A stretch of 64,000 nucleotides of DNA, from assembly GCA_000181795.3 (NCBI GenBank), contig CM012955.1, positions 12,745,594 to 12,809,593 on the forward strand, written 5' to 3'. Below the pieces are notes generated by a model that made no database searches, had not been told where the DNA came from, and worked only from the letters and a program-made list of their open reading frames with translations. A program made the translations under genes and the position numbers. Position 1 is the stretch's first letter; the number at the start of each line of letters is the position of its first letter. Of the stretch, positions 36,416 to 50,262 are shown one piece after another. Source of the DNA: Trichinella spiralis (lineage: Eukaryota > Nematoda > Enoplea > Trichinellida > Trichinellidae).

Positions 36416-36973
36416 CGAAAATTCGTTGCAAAAATGTTTTGTAAATAATTAAAAAATGCCTTCTTGCAGAACAATTGAATTTTCATTGATTTTCCAATTT
36501 TTTATATTTCTTGTCAATATTCACATCACAACGCTACACTTTAAACTAGAGCTGACGTCTTTCACTTTATTTATGTACTTTAGTATTTACTGTAGGAAAA
36601 CATTACCTGATGTACATTTGATGGAATAATCTGACAATTAAGAATTGCAGTGCTTTATTTGAAAATTCAATTTTAAATGTATTTTTTGTGTTTGAAACCA
36701 AATTAAAAAAACATTATTTATTGTAGCAAAAAAAGATTTCTGTATGTTTTTTTCATTTAATTATATTTTTCAAAAAAATACGATGATTGTATTATTTGAT
36801 GAATTAAAAACGTGCTGCATGTTTGATTGTCTTTATATTATACTTTAAAATATGTCAAAACAACTTTCGTAAATGTTTCAGACGTAGTGATTAATATCAA
36901 TCAACTTGACTTTCTTTAAACTGTAGATGACCCTGTGCTACGTCAACAGTTGCGTTTTTCATATTCATCGAAA
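36416..36973. other. Intergenic, upstream of GRASP gene
   Basis: AT-rich. Promoter and leader of the GRASP gene are expected here. I see no other feature. Confidence 0.5.
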
Positions 36974-39706
36974 ATGGGAAATCAGCAGAGCGGTTTTCAA
37001 GTTGGGGGAAAAGAAGGTTATCACGTTTTACGAGTACGTTAAGTGGATGCTTTATCGCTGTTTTTTTTTAAATTTCATGTTGAAATTTTTACTTGCTTTT
37101 CAAAATTTAACTGTCAGTTTTCTGCTGCATATATGCTTAATTAATAGGTACAAGAGAATTCTCCTGGTCAACGGGCTGGTTTGGAAACATTTTTCGATTT
37201 TATTGTTGCCGTTGGAAATCAGCGCTTGGTAAATTGTTGATTTGACAAACGTAGCTGTCAGTGATAATTTTAGGATAAGGATAACGATTCGCTGAGGGAA
37301 ATATTGAAGCAGCATGTGGAACGACCTTTGGAAATAACGGTCTACAACAGCAAAACTCAAACCATTCGTCAGACACAAATCACTCCATCAGAGAGTTGGG
37401 GTGGACAAGGTTTACTTGGTGTATCGATTCGATTTTGTTCCTTTGAAGGTGCCAGTCAGAATGTCTGGCATGTTCTTGTTAGTGCTGTGTTTTTTTTATT
37501 GCCTTGCTATGCTATATGCACGTGTTTATTTTTCTAGGATGTGCAGCACAATTCTCCAGCAGCTATTGCCGGACTGCGGTCGAATTCAGACTACATATTA
37601 GGATCCGATTCTGTTTTAAATAATGTAAGTAAAATATTTCTTTTATTTCTCAGATGTTGTAATTTTCAAAAATTTTTTTCCTCATTTAAATTATTTAAAT
37701 TTCATAAATCATTTCTTTTTCTCACGGGAATTTATATCCGGTATTTATATCTTTAATTTGACTTTCTATAGTGATCTTTACCGTAAAAAATGATCCATTC
37801 TTTTAAAGATTTAATATCCCTTTTATAACTAAGTGTTATTGGTTTGTTGTCAGTTATGTATGGTTTTAAAATTACCCGAGCATTTCTACATCTTAATCTG
37901 GTTAAATTTTTTTGCATAATGACTTATTGATATGATTTGGGAAACTTTGCTTGTAATTCTTTCATGTTGTTTATTTAAATGGTGCTTTTTCGTTTTATTG
38001 GTACCATTTATTTTCAACTTATTTTGTTACTTTCCAAAATATTCAAGTTTACAGTATTGTTTTAAACACTGTTTGGTTTTATTTTTCTATTCCCCGTAGA
38101 ATAGTGAAAAATTGCTGGTTTGAAAATGGCGTGTGTAGATATTACAAAATATGTGTGTTTTTGAAGTTGGAACGTGGTAGTTGATTATTTCTGTTTTAAA
38201 CCAACCTTTGCATAGTCTGTTGTATAGCCGAGACAAGCTTACTGTAACCTAGTTAATTTCGTTGTCCACTCTGTTTGTATGCAGTTTTTGTTCTTGATAA
38301 TTTGGTAAATTTGATGCTTTATTATTATTATTTTTTGAAGAATGATCGTTTTAGGCCGACGATTTGTTTTCGCTTGTTGAAGCCAACGAAGGGAAACCGT
38401 TGAAGCTTTACGTTTATAATGTAGAAACGGACGCAGTACGAGAAGTTACACTTATTCCCAATGTTGCGTGGGGTGGAGTTGGAAGGTGAAAAATATCTTT
38501 TTTTATAATTTTGAATTAACTTAACTTTTGTTCTTTTAGCTTAGGTTGCGATATTGGCTATGGGTACTTGCATCGAATTCCAATGTTTGTTGATCGTTCG
38601 AAGAGTGTTAATAATTCCCAGCAGATACCAGTTGTATGTTTATTTATTATATTTTCTTTGCTGTTATTTGATGTTTTATGGGATAATTTCAGCATAAAAG
38701 TGCTTTGCTGAGTGAAGATGCCGGTGCAGTGATGTCGACATCGCCCAATGCAGAGATTCCAGTTAAGAAAATACCATCAACTGTGAATGCAACTCCTCCA
38801 CCACCGCCTGGATTTGTGACGCAAAATGCGGCAACGGGCAATTCAAATGCAGAACTTTCCTCTGCACAAGTGGAACAGTCGATGAAGGGAATCGTTGTGG
38901 ATAATCAAAGTCTAGATACTGTTGATCTGCAAGCAACTAGACCGGTTAACGAGTCTGAAATTTCCATGCCTGTTTCTGTGGAATCTAATTTTTCGTCTCA
39001 GGTCCACCAGGATTTGCCTTCATTAGCAGTTTCCACTTATAATAGCAATATATTACCGATGATTTCCCAACAGCCGATTGCAACTGCTCTACCAAATCCG
39101 AGCATCCCATATGGTGGCTTGACAATGCCGTATGGATTCACTGACCAAGCTCAACTTTATCAACCACCCGTATCGTCTGTTCCTGTTGGCAGTTATTCGT
39201 TGCAATCTGAAGGTGATTGAAATTCATCCATTTCTTTTTGTTTTGTTTTGTAATGAAGTTATTTAAATGCATTTTACCTTATTTACTGCAATGCATGCGC
39301 ATACTTTTTTGCGCATTGGAGTTCTTGATAATAACAATAATTGTTGTTGCTGTTGTTGATTTAATGTATAAATTTGATATCGCTTTCCAGGTATTCCATC
39401 ATTTCAACCAGTTAATTTCCCTACCCCGAACGCTAACGTTGGACCGTTATATCGCATGTATCCACCACCACCGTCGAATTTTATTAGTCCGCCAACGATG
39501 TTTTATCCTGTGTCATCAACTGTTACTCAGCCATCAAGTGGTTGAAATTTATTTTTATTTTTATTTTTGAGCTATGTATGATTTTTTTCCTTCCAGTTCC
39601 GGAATCTACACTTCCTGGTTCTCCTGTTCCACTACCGCGTGTATATTCTCCACCGGTTTCATCTGTAGCTGTATCTTCCCAAGATTCGATACATCCCGGA
39701 TATTGA
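36974..39706 (+). CDS. GORASP: Golgi reassembly-stacking protein (GRASP55/65)
   Basis: Peripheral cis/medial-Golgi protein that tethers cisternae and aids unconventional secretion. Nine exons: 36974-37033, 37148-37228, 37274-37477, 37538-37624, 38355-38485, 38540-38633, 38693-39212, 39391-39540, 39597-39706. The sum is 1437 nt, 478 aa. Gly2 after Met (MGNQQ) is a myristoylation site, as in the family. Tandem GRASP-type PDZ domains: [20 protein letters not shown] and [19 protein letters not shown] in the first, [20 protein letters not shown] and [20 protein letters not shown] in the second. These match human GRASP65 closely. The rest (about 220-478) is Ser/Pro-rich, as expected of the SPR region. 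All splice phases agree. SMU1 starts 376 bp downstream on the same strand. Confidence 0.95.
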
Positions 39707-40082
39707 TATTAGTATTTTGAAAGGCAACGCAGAAAAAATGTTAAAAGATATGATTAACTTGTTGTTACTGTGATTTTTGATAATTTTTATTTTGGCATTT
39801 TTTAAAATTAATAGTATTCATATTTAAGATGATTTTGCCATGGCACTGGAAAGCAGCATTTTATTTGTTTCATGGTTTTTGAGGTTTAAAGTGGAATAGA
39901 GAGTGATGTTTTTTTTGTTTTGTCAGTTAATAAAATTCCGTATTTATTTCATCGCTCTGTTTGGAGCTTAATTTTGTTCTCAGTTTGTGGTTGTACTATC
40001 CATATTATGAATTTATTTTTGTTTGTTTGCATATAATTTGAATATATATTATTGTGGTATTTCAGTTTCTGATCTAGCAACG
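39707..40082. other. GRASP-SMU1 intergenic spacer, 376 bp
   Basis: Short spacer between two genes on the same strand. It must hold the GRASP 3' UTR and the SMU1 leader. A TATTTCAG acceptor at about 40065 lies 17 bases before the SMU1 ATG, as at a trans-splice or leader-intron acceptor. Confidence 0.5.
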
Positions 40083-42699
40083 ATGAGCAATATTGAAATT
40101 GAAGCAGTGGAGTGAGTATTTATTTTTATTTTATTTATTTAGTCGCAATAAATTTGCACATATTTGTTGACAAGAACAAACGAACAATTTGATGTATGTA
40201 CACTACAAAATTATTATTTGCAAAAGTGTTGAAGATAAAAAAAAATTTTCTTCTCTTATTATATTACTTTCATGTGAATTGATGTTAAAAAGTTGTCATT
40301 TTTCTTTTTCCTGTTTGTCGGCATTTGCGAAGACTGATGTATAATATATATGTATTGTAATTTTAGCATCATTCGGCTAATAGAGCAGTATTTTAAGGAG
40401 AACAATTTGACGCGATCTCTTGAAATGCTACAGGTGAAGTGGATTTATTGTATTTTTATTCTATATTATGTAATAATTGTTTTTTTTTCTTGGTTTAGGA
40501 AGAAACGAATATCACATTGAATACTGTCGATAGCATAGATACGTTTACATCGGATATTCTTTGTGGTCGTTGGGATACTGTTCTTCGTGTAATTCAACCT
40601 TTAAAGTTACCAGCCAAGAAACTGGTCGATCTCTACGAACAAGTAGAATATTTTCTTAGCTGTTTTTTGTCACTATTTCGAACGTAATTGGAATTTGATT
40701 TTTAAAAGGTAATTGTGGAAATGATAGAACTGCGCGAATTGGGCACCGCCCGACTGATGCTACGTCAGACGGAGCCGATGATCTACATGAAGCGTGTGGA
40801 TCCGGAACGTCATTCCAAATTGGAGCACTTGTTGACGATTAGTTTTTTCGATCCACGTGATGTAAGTGTTTATTCAATGTTTAGGCTAATCGCTTTTGAT
40901 TTTTGTATATGTATCTTATTTTAATTGTCGTCAATTTGACGCTGCATTCATACCAGGCCTACGAGCAAGGGACGAATAAAGAAATTCGCAGGCAAGCAAT
41001 TGCAACTGATTTATCCAACGAAGTGATTGTCGTTCCACCGTCGCGTCTGATGGCTTTGCTCGGTCAGGCATTGAAATGGCAACAGCATCAGGGTTTGCTT
41101 CCGGCTGGCACAAAAATCGACCTGTTTCGTGGCAAAACTGCCATGCAACAGCAGGAAGACGAGCGCTGCCCGACGCAAATCCACGTCACTATTAATGTAA
41201 ATTTTGGCATCGGGAATTTGTTGTTGAAAGCGAAAAGTTAGCGGTTGCTTTTGATTTTCAGTTCAGTTCACAAGTTTATCCAGAATCCGCGATGTTTTCG
41301 CCCGACGGCCAGTATTTGGTCTCGGGTTCAGTGGACGGCTTCATCGAGATATGGAACTTTTTGACCGGCAAACTTCGCAAAGATTTGAAATATCAAGCGC
41401 AGGTTGGACATTTGGTTCATTTTTGGCTCCGTTTCTGCCAACGTGATGATGGCATTGAGTTTGCTCTTTTTTTTCAGGATAATTTTATGATGATGGACGA
41501 CGCTATTCTGTGCATGAACTTTAGCAAAGATTCCGAGCTTCTGGCAACGGGAAGTAAAACTGGCAAAATCAAGGCAACGCTAAATAAATAACTGTATGTA
41601 TGCATTTGGGAAATTTAAATGTGAATAATTTTCTAGGTATGGAAAGTATCTTTGGGTCAGTGTATTCGCAGATTGGAAAAAGCGCATCAAGAAGGTGTGA
41701 CCAGTGTTCAGTTTAGTAGGGACAGTTCTCAAGTTCTCTCCTCTTCTTACGATTATACTATCAAGTTGACTGACTTACTAACTGTTTTTGCTGCTTGTGT
41801 TGAATGTGATTTGCAAATTTTGAACATTTTAGAATACACGGAATCAGGAGTGGTAAATTGTTGAAAGAGTTCCGTGGACATACGTCGTTTGTCAATTGTG
41901 CAATCTTTTCTTTCGATGCGCATCACATAATTTCATGTTCGTCAGATGGTTCGATCAAGTTTTGGAATACCAGAGTATGGGATATTGTTGTGTTTTCGTT
42001 GTATCAGAAGAAGGAAAAAATTTATTAAAAAAAATTTTTTTTAAATTTACTTGCAGTCTACTGAATGTGTTAACAATATTCGCCGTATGGGCGGCGTGCT
42101 TCCTGATAACGTTTCTATCACAAGTTTGGCTTTGATGCCTCGCAATCCGGAACACATTTTAGTTTGCACGAAATCACCGTCTATTTTTATCATAAATATG
42201 CAGGGTCAGGTAAATTGCTTTCAGACATACTTTCCAAACTTTGACCAATATTTATTTATTTATTTATTTAAATCATCAGTATTTTATTGAATATTTCTTT
42301 TTTGTTTTAATATTTTGTAAAATGATTGCCACAAAAAAAAGAATATTATCAAACGTCGTAATGCTTTCAGACTGTGCGCAGTTACAGCAGCGGAAAACGT
42401 GAAGGTGGAGAATTTGTCTGCTCTTGCATTTCTCCCAGGGGAGAATGGATTTACTGTTTGGGCAGTGATCGTCTGTTGTATGCATTTTCAACTGCAACCG
42501 GCAATTTGGAACGTACAATACAAGTGAGTTGGAAATTAATTTTGTTTTTTTTTTCGTTCGTTCCATTGAACAGATACGATCGGTGAATGATTTATTTCAG
42601 GCCCACGACAAGGATGTGATCGGCATTTGTCACCATCCGCATCAGAATTTCGTTGCCACGTATGCTGAAGATGGACTTTTGCAAATTTGGAAGCCGTAG
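40083..42699 (+). CDS. SMU1: SMU1 WD40 splicing factor
   Basis: Spliceosomal protein that works with RED/IK in alternative splicing and B-complex activation. Twelve exons: 40083-40111, 40367-40433, 40499-40642, 40709-40861, 40957-41196, 41262-41402, 41478-41573, 41637-41764, 41833-41974, 42057-42209, 42371-42523, 42601-42699. The sum is 1545 nt, 514 aa (human 513). The N-terminal LisH is [20 protein letters not shown], followed by CTLH and then [20 protein letters not shown], identical to the human block. WD40 repeats run from about residue 210 to the end: [43 protein letters not shown]-type end [12 protein letters not shown]. The intron after exon 7 (41574-41636) starts with GC rather than GT, and the frame demands this junction. 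Otherwise fully canonical. Confidence 0.96.
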
Positions 42700-44584
42700 A
42701 AGAATGCATGTCTTTTTAGACTGGCTGTCTCCTATACACTGCACAGCGGATGCATTGCTGCTTTTCAATTAGTTGTTTTTAATAATTTTGATGCTATTAT
42801 GCTTTCTTTTTGCTTGTTTAGTTGTCGCTTCTCAGTAGTTGGAATATAGAATGTCGACCAAAGTATTTCTAGCCTGCTTTTGCTGCGGAAATGCACGTGC
42901 ACAAAGCCTGGCACGTTACAGACAAAAAAATGCTCATTTAAAACATGCTAATAAATAACTGATGAAAAATTCAGACAAAACAAACACAAGTAGTCGTCTT
43001 CGTTTGAAGTAGCAAGCAAGCCTACTGCTTTTTGTTAAGTTCACTACAGGACTGCGTTGTTGTTGTTGTTGTTGTTGTTGTTGAATGGCTTTTTTATTTT
43101 TGCAATTTTTTTAGTCACATCTAGAAGTCACTATTACGTAAGAGCACATTGTGTAAAACATTGACATGCAAGCTCAGGTGACAAAAAGAGGATTATTGCA
43201 AAAATTGTGTAAGCATCAGGTGAGGGACACAATTATGACAAATGATGAAAATCTCACTCAAACTTAGCAAAATGAATATATTTTGTTTCTCACGTTAAAT
43301 ATTTATTTGATAAATAGTATTTAAAATATATCTTGATTTAAATAAAAATTTGATAGTAATTTGTTATTCATGCATTGTTATTGTTATATTGCACGTATAT
43401 ATGTGTGTTAAGCATGCACGTTGTTGTATACAAGTATTGTTATGCATTATTTTATAGTTAATCAAAATCAAGCGCTGCAGTGTTCAATTAGAATAATATA
43501 AACCATGTGCTGTTGTTGTTAATCGACAGTAACTTACCTAGCAAAGATACTCTAGCTGAGGAAGATTTCAAAGCGAATAACAAAAAGTAATGACAACGCA
43601 ATTTTTTAACTTTCTTTACACTAAAAATGGTGTTTATCAAGTTTTGATGAGGAAATTTTTGAAAGCCTTTGTGTTCGGTTGCTTTGTGGGTGCAAACGTG
43701 AAACGTCAAAATCGATGAACCATTTTTTTTGCTCTGCTCAATGCTTCATACTGTGTTCAAATTATAAAAAAAAGAAATATGCTAACGCAATCCTAACCGT
43801 CAAAACAAATGGTATTCAAATGAGTCAGCTTCATTTTTTTTTCTACTCCCACAATCGTCAAATTGCTTTGTTTATCGTTATTTCGGTAAGTGTCATTCTT
43901 TCTTTTGATGTTTTCTGCATGTTCGGTTAGATGATTTTGATACTGATTTTCATTTGGTTGCACGATCATGTGTTCATGCTGATTGTAAACTTTGAATTCA
44001 ATTCATAAAAAGTAACTTAATATTCAAATGATTTTAATTATGCGAAGTAGAATAATTCATATTTTAAATAACTGGCATTTGCAAGCAGAATTTGACTTGG
44101 CTACTTTTTCAGTTTTTATTGTTGAACATAACTGACCAGTAATTTATCGTTGTTGTTGTTGTTGTTGTTATTGACTAGAATTAATGTTGTCAAGCATTCA
44201 TAATCCTTTATCAAAAAATTCATCAAGCCTCATACAGCAGTGGTTTAGCCAAAGTTTTACTTATTGACATTTTCTATTGCAATTATTCTGATGCTGTGTT
44301 ATTCGTTGTGGGACTTTCTTAAAGTGACACGTTGACAAATTTGATTTGGGCAGTTTACTACTGGCAGATTCTTTAGTATGACTAACGCGCTACAGTTGCT
44401 GAAGTTAATTATTTGATTACTGGCTGCTTAGTTTGCACGCAACAGGTAAGGAATAGTCCATTTTCATAATAGGATGATAATTGTAAGTCATAATCATGCT
44501 GTTTGCAATACATACATATATCAGAAGCTGGGGTTGAAAATGAACAGTGAGAAGAATGGAATGTAATATTTTGGGAAATTGAAT
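42700..44584. other. Intergenic between convergent genes
   Basis: Downstream of SMU1 and of the minus-strand cuticlin. It holds (GTT)n runs at about 43057-43083 and 44151-44169. No gene seen. Confidence 0.5.
43057..43083. repeat. (GTT)n microsatellite
   Basis: About nine GTT units. Confidence 0.85.
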
Positions 44585-46670
44585 TCACTGCTTGAATACA
44601 GCACGAGAAGATCGAGAACATAGACGTGCAATTATCAGAGCGAAAACAGTGAACAACAATAACAGTAATGCCGCAGATGCAGCGGCAAGCGTTTGTACAG
44701 TCATGCATACTTCACTGTAGTCTGAATGTTCATTTTTCACGCTGCTTACTGTGAACATTTGCTTCTCATGTTCAACAAAGGAACTGTCTAGAATTGAATA
44801 ACACGATCAGAAGGTATTGTTCAGTAATATTTTGCAATCGTTGTGTAATTACCGGTTAGAATAGCCGCTCCGGCGGCAGTTTCTTCACCCAAATCCAAGA
44901 CTGTGATTTTATCAGCCGCAATATCCATGTCGATAATAGGCATTGTAAACCTTTGACTGCTTGGACGGGATAAAGGTTGATCAGTGGAACGATCTCTTTT
45001 TGATCTGCTTAGTTTTTCTTTTTCGCACAGTGGAGGCTAAAATAGTTTTGTCTCTTTTTACATAAAAAACATTGAATATTAAGCAGTTTACTGTTAATCC
45101 TCGGCAAATTCCATCGCTTTTCATGCAAAGGCTTATTGAACACTGGAAGTAGACATTTGCTTTGTCGGCAAATTTGAATACATTCGACGCCACAAACGCT
45201 TGATTCGTCATTTCGTTGTAAGTCAAATCGTTGACAATTGTCTGGTCAATAGCGCAGCTAAAAGGAGCCTGTTGTTGTAATTGTAAATTTTTGAAAAATA
45301 AAAGAACTCTAAAAGGAACCCTTTTTCATCCAAAAGTGAGAATTTGTTCTCACCGGCTCCATCATCTACGTAACAACTGTGCACCAGCATTCCGAACAGA
45401 TCTGCAAGTAAAAATGGGCAATTTGCATTTGTTGTTGAAACAGAATTTTATTAGATGTTTCAATATGGTCAACGAACCGCTGTCGCATTGCCAGACGTGG
45501 TAAACTTCTTCTCCAACTTTTGCAAAATTAACTCCTGGGCCGTTTATTGAGCCCCGGCGTACTTTGTATGTGCATGTTGGCATTCGAGCAGTGTCGATTA
45601 AATCAGTCGTAGCAAGATTACTGAAAAGCGTGATAATAATAATTATTATTATCATCGGCGTTTTACTGTTTTATCAAGATGAATAAATTAAAAACCAAAA
45701 AATGTGCACTTAGTTTACCTGACTTCAAATTCAGATGTGACTATTCTATCCGTTTCCATAAAAAAGCAAGTGCATCGATATGCGCGGTCTACTTTCGTCA
45801 CAAAGGTATCGTGGAAACTGACAATTACAGTCATTGATTGTTCTACTCCGCGTTGAGGACCGAGCTGAATCATGCAATTTTGTTTTATGATTTTCATATT
45901 GATTGGTAATTCATTTTTACCCGCCGCTGCTTGTGCATGTTGCATTCACCATTTTTCAGCTTGTACACTATTGATGAATTCTTATTATCTTTGTATCTCT
46001 TGTAACATTCTGGCTTTTCGGCCATTCCTTTCACAAATATCCGACCCGTGAAAGGTTTCTCAGTGTTGAACACCATCGTCATCTGATGATCTTCACAGTT
46101 CACTTGTGGTACTCCTGGGAAAAGCAAAAATGAGCGTCAGAATTTTACAACGACTATTTATTTTATGGCGTGTTTTGGATTTTTTAAACTCTAACATGGT
46201 GGTTTTGAAATTTTTGAAAAATAAGATGCTTTCGCGAAGAAATATGGCTATTGTTGGATTTTTGTAGTTGGAAAAGCAAATTCTTCTTGCATTGCAATTA
46301 CATTTAAATCCTCGGTAATGGATCAACAAAGGAAATCCCTCACGTGACATCTTGAACTGAAATGTTTCAACTCTGGGTTTTTGTTCTACTGCTGATTTGT
46401 CGGTGAATTTTAAGCCGACTATTTAATTAATTGTTGCTCAATTGCTCACTTTGCTCCTTGCATTTAATTTATTAAACACTGCATGCAGTTGAACAGTTTC
46501 ACTTACCAATTATGGAATTGTCGACTATAGTTGATAAAGCCTGAAATGAAATGATGGTGCTGATTATTTGGCGTATTGAATGGTAAAACATGTACCGTGA
46601 ATGGAAGCACAGAAATGAGAACGAAACGAAGATTTATCGCATGCATGATGGCTATACGAAGTGAATTCAT
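44585..46670 (-). CDS. Cuticlin-like zona pellucida (ZP) domain protein
   Basis: Secreted or membrane-anchored matrix protein of the nematode cuticlin (CUT) family, which polymerises into cuticle. Nine exons on the complement: 46596-46670, 46507-46540, 45921-46114, 45719-45864, 45478-45620, 45320-45401, 45092-45257, 44853-45036, 44585-44787. The sum is 1227 nt, 408 aa, all phases consistent. Signal peptide in exon 1 (Met1 or Met9; hydrophobic INLRFVLISVLPFT). ZP domain from VPQVNCEDHQMTMVF, through RGVEQSMTVIVSFHDTFVTK and YRCTCFFMETDRIVTSEF, to DEKGCAIDQTIVNDLTYNEM, NVFKFADKANVYFQCSISLC, CRGLTPPLCEKEK. A furin-type site RSKR then precedes a spacer and a C-terminal transmembrane helix (LAAASAALLLLLFTVFALII) with a short basic tail. 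This is the full cuticlin layout. Confidence 0.93.
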
Positions 46671-49600
46671 GGTAACTTTGATGGCATATGAATTCTCAGC
46701 GATTTTCAGGAGCTGCGTTTTACAATGTGTAATGTGGGAATGAATGTGCAGAAATTTTGGTTTGACTGTTCTTCGTAAACGACCTTCAAAGCGGTTGAAA
46801 CCAGACACTAAGGCTGTTTTACATGATAGCTATTGGTTTAAACATGTCGATCGCTTTTGATGCGTCAACCTTGAATTGCTTATTTGACACGCGATGGGCG
46901 GAGTCGTTTCTTGTTGGCATCATGCTTGCCTTGCTGAAATAACCGTAAAGAATCCTGGTCAATGCTTTACTTTGCCAAGGTTGTATTCGAAGAATGACTG
47001 TTAAGTTTTTATTCAGTTTAGCACTGAAGTTGCTTGAATTCAGTAGTGTCATTGGGGCTGACAAAATCTTATGTGAAGGATGAATTGTAGGCAGTGGAAT
47101 TATGCGATTTGTTCAAATGCTAAACACCAGCAGATAATCTTAGCGGTGATTTTGTTGAAATGACGAACTAGTTTGTTCATCGTCTACTGCTTGTTTGTTT
47201 GGATTTGAGCTTCACATCTGACTCATTTGAAAAGATTTTTTCTACGTTATTTATTTGTGTCTTTCATTGAAACGATTAGGATATTTTTACATTCTTTATA
47301 TGTAAGCATCATTCAGTTGGACGTGCTTTATTATAAAGTAGCTTCTTGTTTCAATGTTTCGACAAACTTTTTGCCTTGTCTTTTGAAAACCGCGTTTCCG
47401 TTAAAAGGTATTAATGTCATCATTATGAGCAGTACGTACAGTTTGTGAGTCATTTTTTATAATTCATTCATTCAGTTCTGAAAATTATCTAATAGCTGTG
47501 AAGAAGAAGGTGATCTAGTTTTTATTTTTCAAATGCAGATAAGGTGGCAACAATTTTGCTATTATAATGCGCTTCACTGGTTCACCGCATTTATTTTGCG
47601 CGTTTGGCACTGTCCATGATTGTTGCTTTTGAGTTCTTTTTCCGTGAGATTACTTGAAAAGCAGTTTATAATTCAGTTTAATTTTTTCTAATTTAAAAGC
47701 TTCCTATACTACAATTGCTATTAAGACTTTTGAAACATTAATTTTCGCATATTTTCATGGCCAGCTGCTGCCTGCCTATTTGATCAGTGAAAGTTCTTTG
47801 TGCAGTAGGTTGATTATTTTGTTCACTTTTTGTGTGAGAGTTTTTTATTTACAAGAATTTCAAAGCTCTTATGCATATTGTATGTCCTTGAAAAAAATAA
47901 TCACAAACACACACAGTTGCAATTATGTATTGAAAAATTACAATTATACAAAAAAAATCAGCGAAATATGTGCTAAGTTTAGTTGTGGGGTTTTCACTTG
48001 TGTTCTCAGAATGGAGACTGTTGCATTAATTTTGTTTCTTTTTTTTGTAATTTCAACAAAGCATCATTATTCATTTTGTTGGATTCTACTTTGAAAGAAA
48101 TTGATTTTGGCGCATTATTCGAGGTCGAATAAGCAATTGATGAGAAGCTGTTTATTGCATTGTGCTATGTGTGCATGTTAATATTTCGTTGCTGTTTTCC
48201 CAAGTTTTGTGGAAAATTTGAAACATCAAAATTGTTGAAGTGAATTTCAATATAGCTGCACCATTGCAACAAGCATGGAGAAAAAAGTCAGAGGTTTTTG
48301 TGAAATGGATTGTTTTCGTACAATGTGCAAGTAGTTGATTCGTCGTTTTGACCCTTATTGTCCAAGTGTTGACATGTACATTTATCTGAAAACAGCTGTC
48401 CAGTGAGAGATGAATGAATTGATAGCTGACTGATTGAACGGCTTGTATATTCTGGAAGATTGGATCGGTTCAGTGAACTCACTTCCGACGGTCAAGTGTC
48501 ATTGGTAAATGATTTCACCGTCTCTGCAACCAACTGGACGTTGGTGGCTACGGCACGAGTTTATACTGCGATTCGTTGACATTTAACCTTGGCAACAGTG
48601 GAACATTGGGACACTCGATTCCAGTGTAAATCTGTTTCTATTTTCAGTGGAAGAGATTCAATTTTCTTGGAAACGTGAACCAACAGTTTCAGATATTTTC
48701 TCTATGAACTTTTAGCACTTTCTTATTATCAGAGCAGATTTTCAATTGTTGCAATCTTCTTCCAAACCACCATTTTCTTTTTCAATGCGAATAGAATAGC
48801 AAGAAAATATTTGTTCAATTGTGAAGAATTGTGGGGCCTGGTGATAAAGACGTTCGTTTAGTCAGTTTATCGAACACCGTCATTTAGCTGATTAAAATAT
48901 AATTGTGAAAATTTTTCATGCCGCTGTAACAATAATAAAGCTATTAGACAGATTTTAATGAATATTTTAGATAAATAAATATCTTAGATTATGAAATCAA
49001 ATATTTACAAAAAAATTAAATGAAGAAACGTTGTAGCATTTAGACTTTCAGTTAATTTCCAAAGCATGAGAATACCAAAATTCCAACGAAGGATCAGTTT
49101 TCGCATCTTCTATTTCAGCAGCATTTATCCGTATGCGCAAATTTGAATTGACGCGAAACTGAACTTGTCTATTATCTCTTTTGTTTTTCCGAGGTTGTGG
49201 AATTTATCTAGTACGGTTCGTTATTTTCCATATTAAATAAAATGTGCAATATAACTGAAAATTTATTTTACGTAGAATGTAGATTGATTTTGGTACATAA
49301 ACAATTTATTCTTTTTTTCAAAATCATATCTTTGCAGTTTCAATGGCCATTATTAATACTATGCATGTAATCGAGGAATTATTTTCAAAAAACCACACAT
49401 CCATTTACATTTCAATTTAACATTGAATGCACTTTGTGGGCAGAATCGAAATTAAAATAAGTACAGAAAAGTTAAAGTGCACTTAACGAACCTCTGTCTT
49501 TGTTCACAGTTGTTATTATTCATTTTCAGTTATTCATCTTCGACAATCTTCTAACACTAATTATTATAATGAAAAAATATGCAGTTAAAAATGTAAATTC

Positions 49601-50262
49601 TTCACACTTAGAAAAGATTGTACTCTTTCAAAAGTGTTTGTTTACTTTAAAAAGTAATCATATTTTTACCACAGCGCACTGGATAAAATTACACGCGGGA
49701 AAATGTTTTGTGATGCGTGCTATTTGTCAAATTTTGATTTCATTTTAATGGTCAGTTTTCTGATATTCAAAGCTTTACAATTTTATGATATTTATGTGGT
49801 AAAATTAATTACAATTAATTGTTTAATGAAATTCAGTGAAATGGTGAATACACGTGATCTTTCTTACTAATAGCATCCATAACTTCTAAATTCAATTTAT
49901 ACTTTAATTTAAACTTATATTTAACTTCATCAAATTAAGAAACAAATTAATAGAAAGCAAACTTTTGAACAAGGTCTTTGAAATGCTCAATAGTATACAC
50001 GCAATAAACCAAGTCAGTTTAAATTAAAGTAAAGCGAATTTCTTAGATTTGATCAGCAGTTCTATGAATATAATTAATTATACACAAAAATGAAACCACA
50101 AGCAAATTTGTTAATAAACTTATAATTTTAAATTGCTAGTCAGCTTTTAAACGTATAATTTAGCTACTACTAATATACATGTAGAAGATAAACAGTAAAG
50201 CTTAGAATAAAAAAGTGACCATTAAAAAGAAACCAAAATTTGACAAATAGAATGCATGAAAA
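46671..50262. other. Gene-poor region upstream of cuticlin
   Basis: Includes the cuticlin promoter. A patch at about 48290-48700 is GC-richer, with a minus-strand 64-codon frame (48288-48482) carrying a Cys pair (CTCQHLDNKG). I cannot link it to a gene. Elsewhere AT-rich with nothing supported. Confidence 0.45.
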
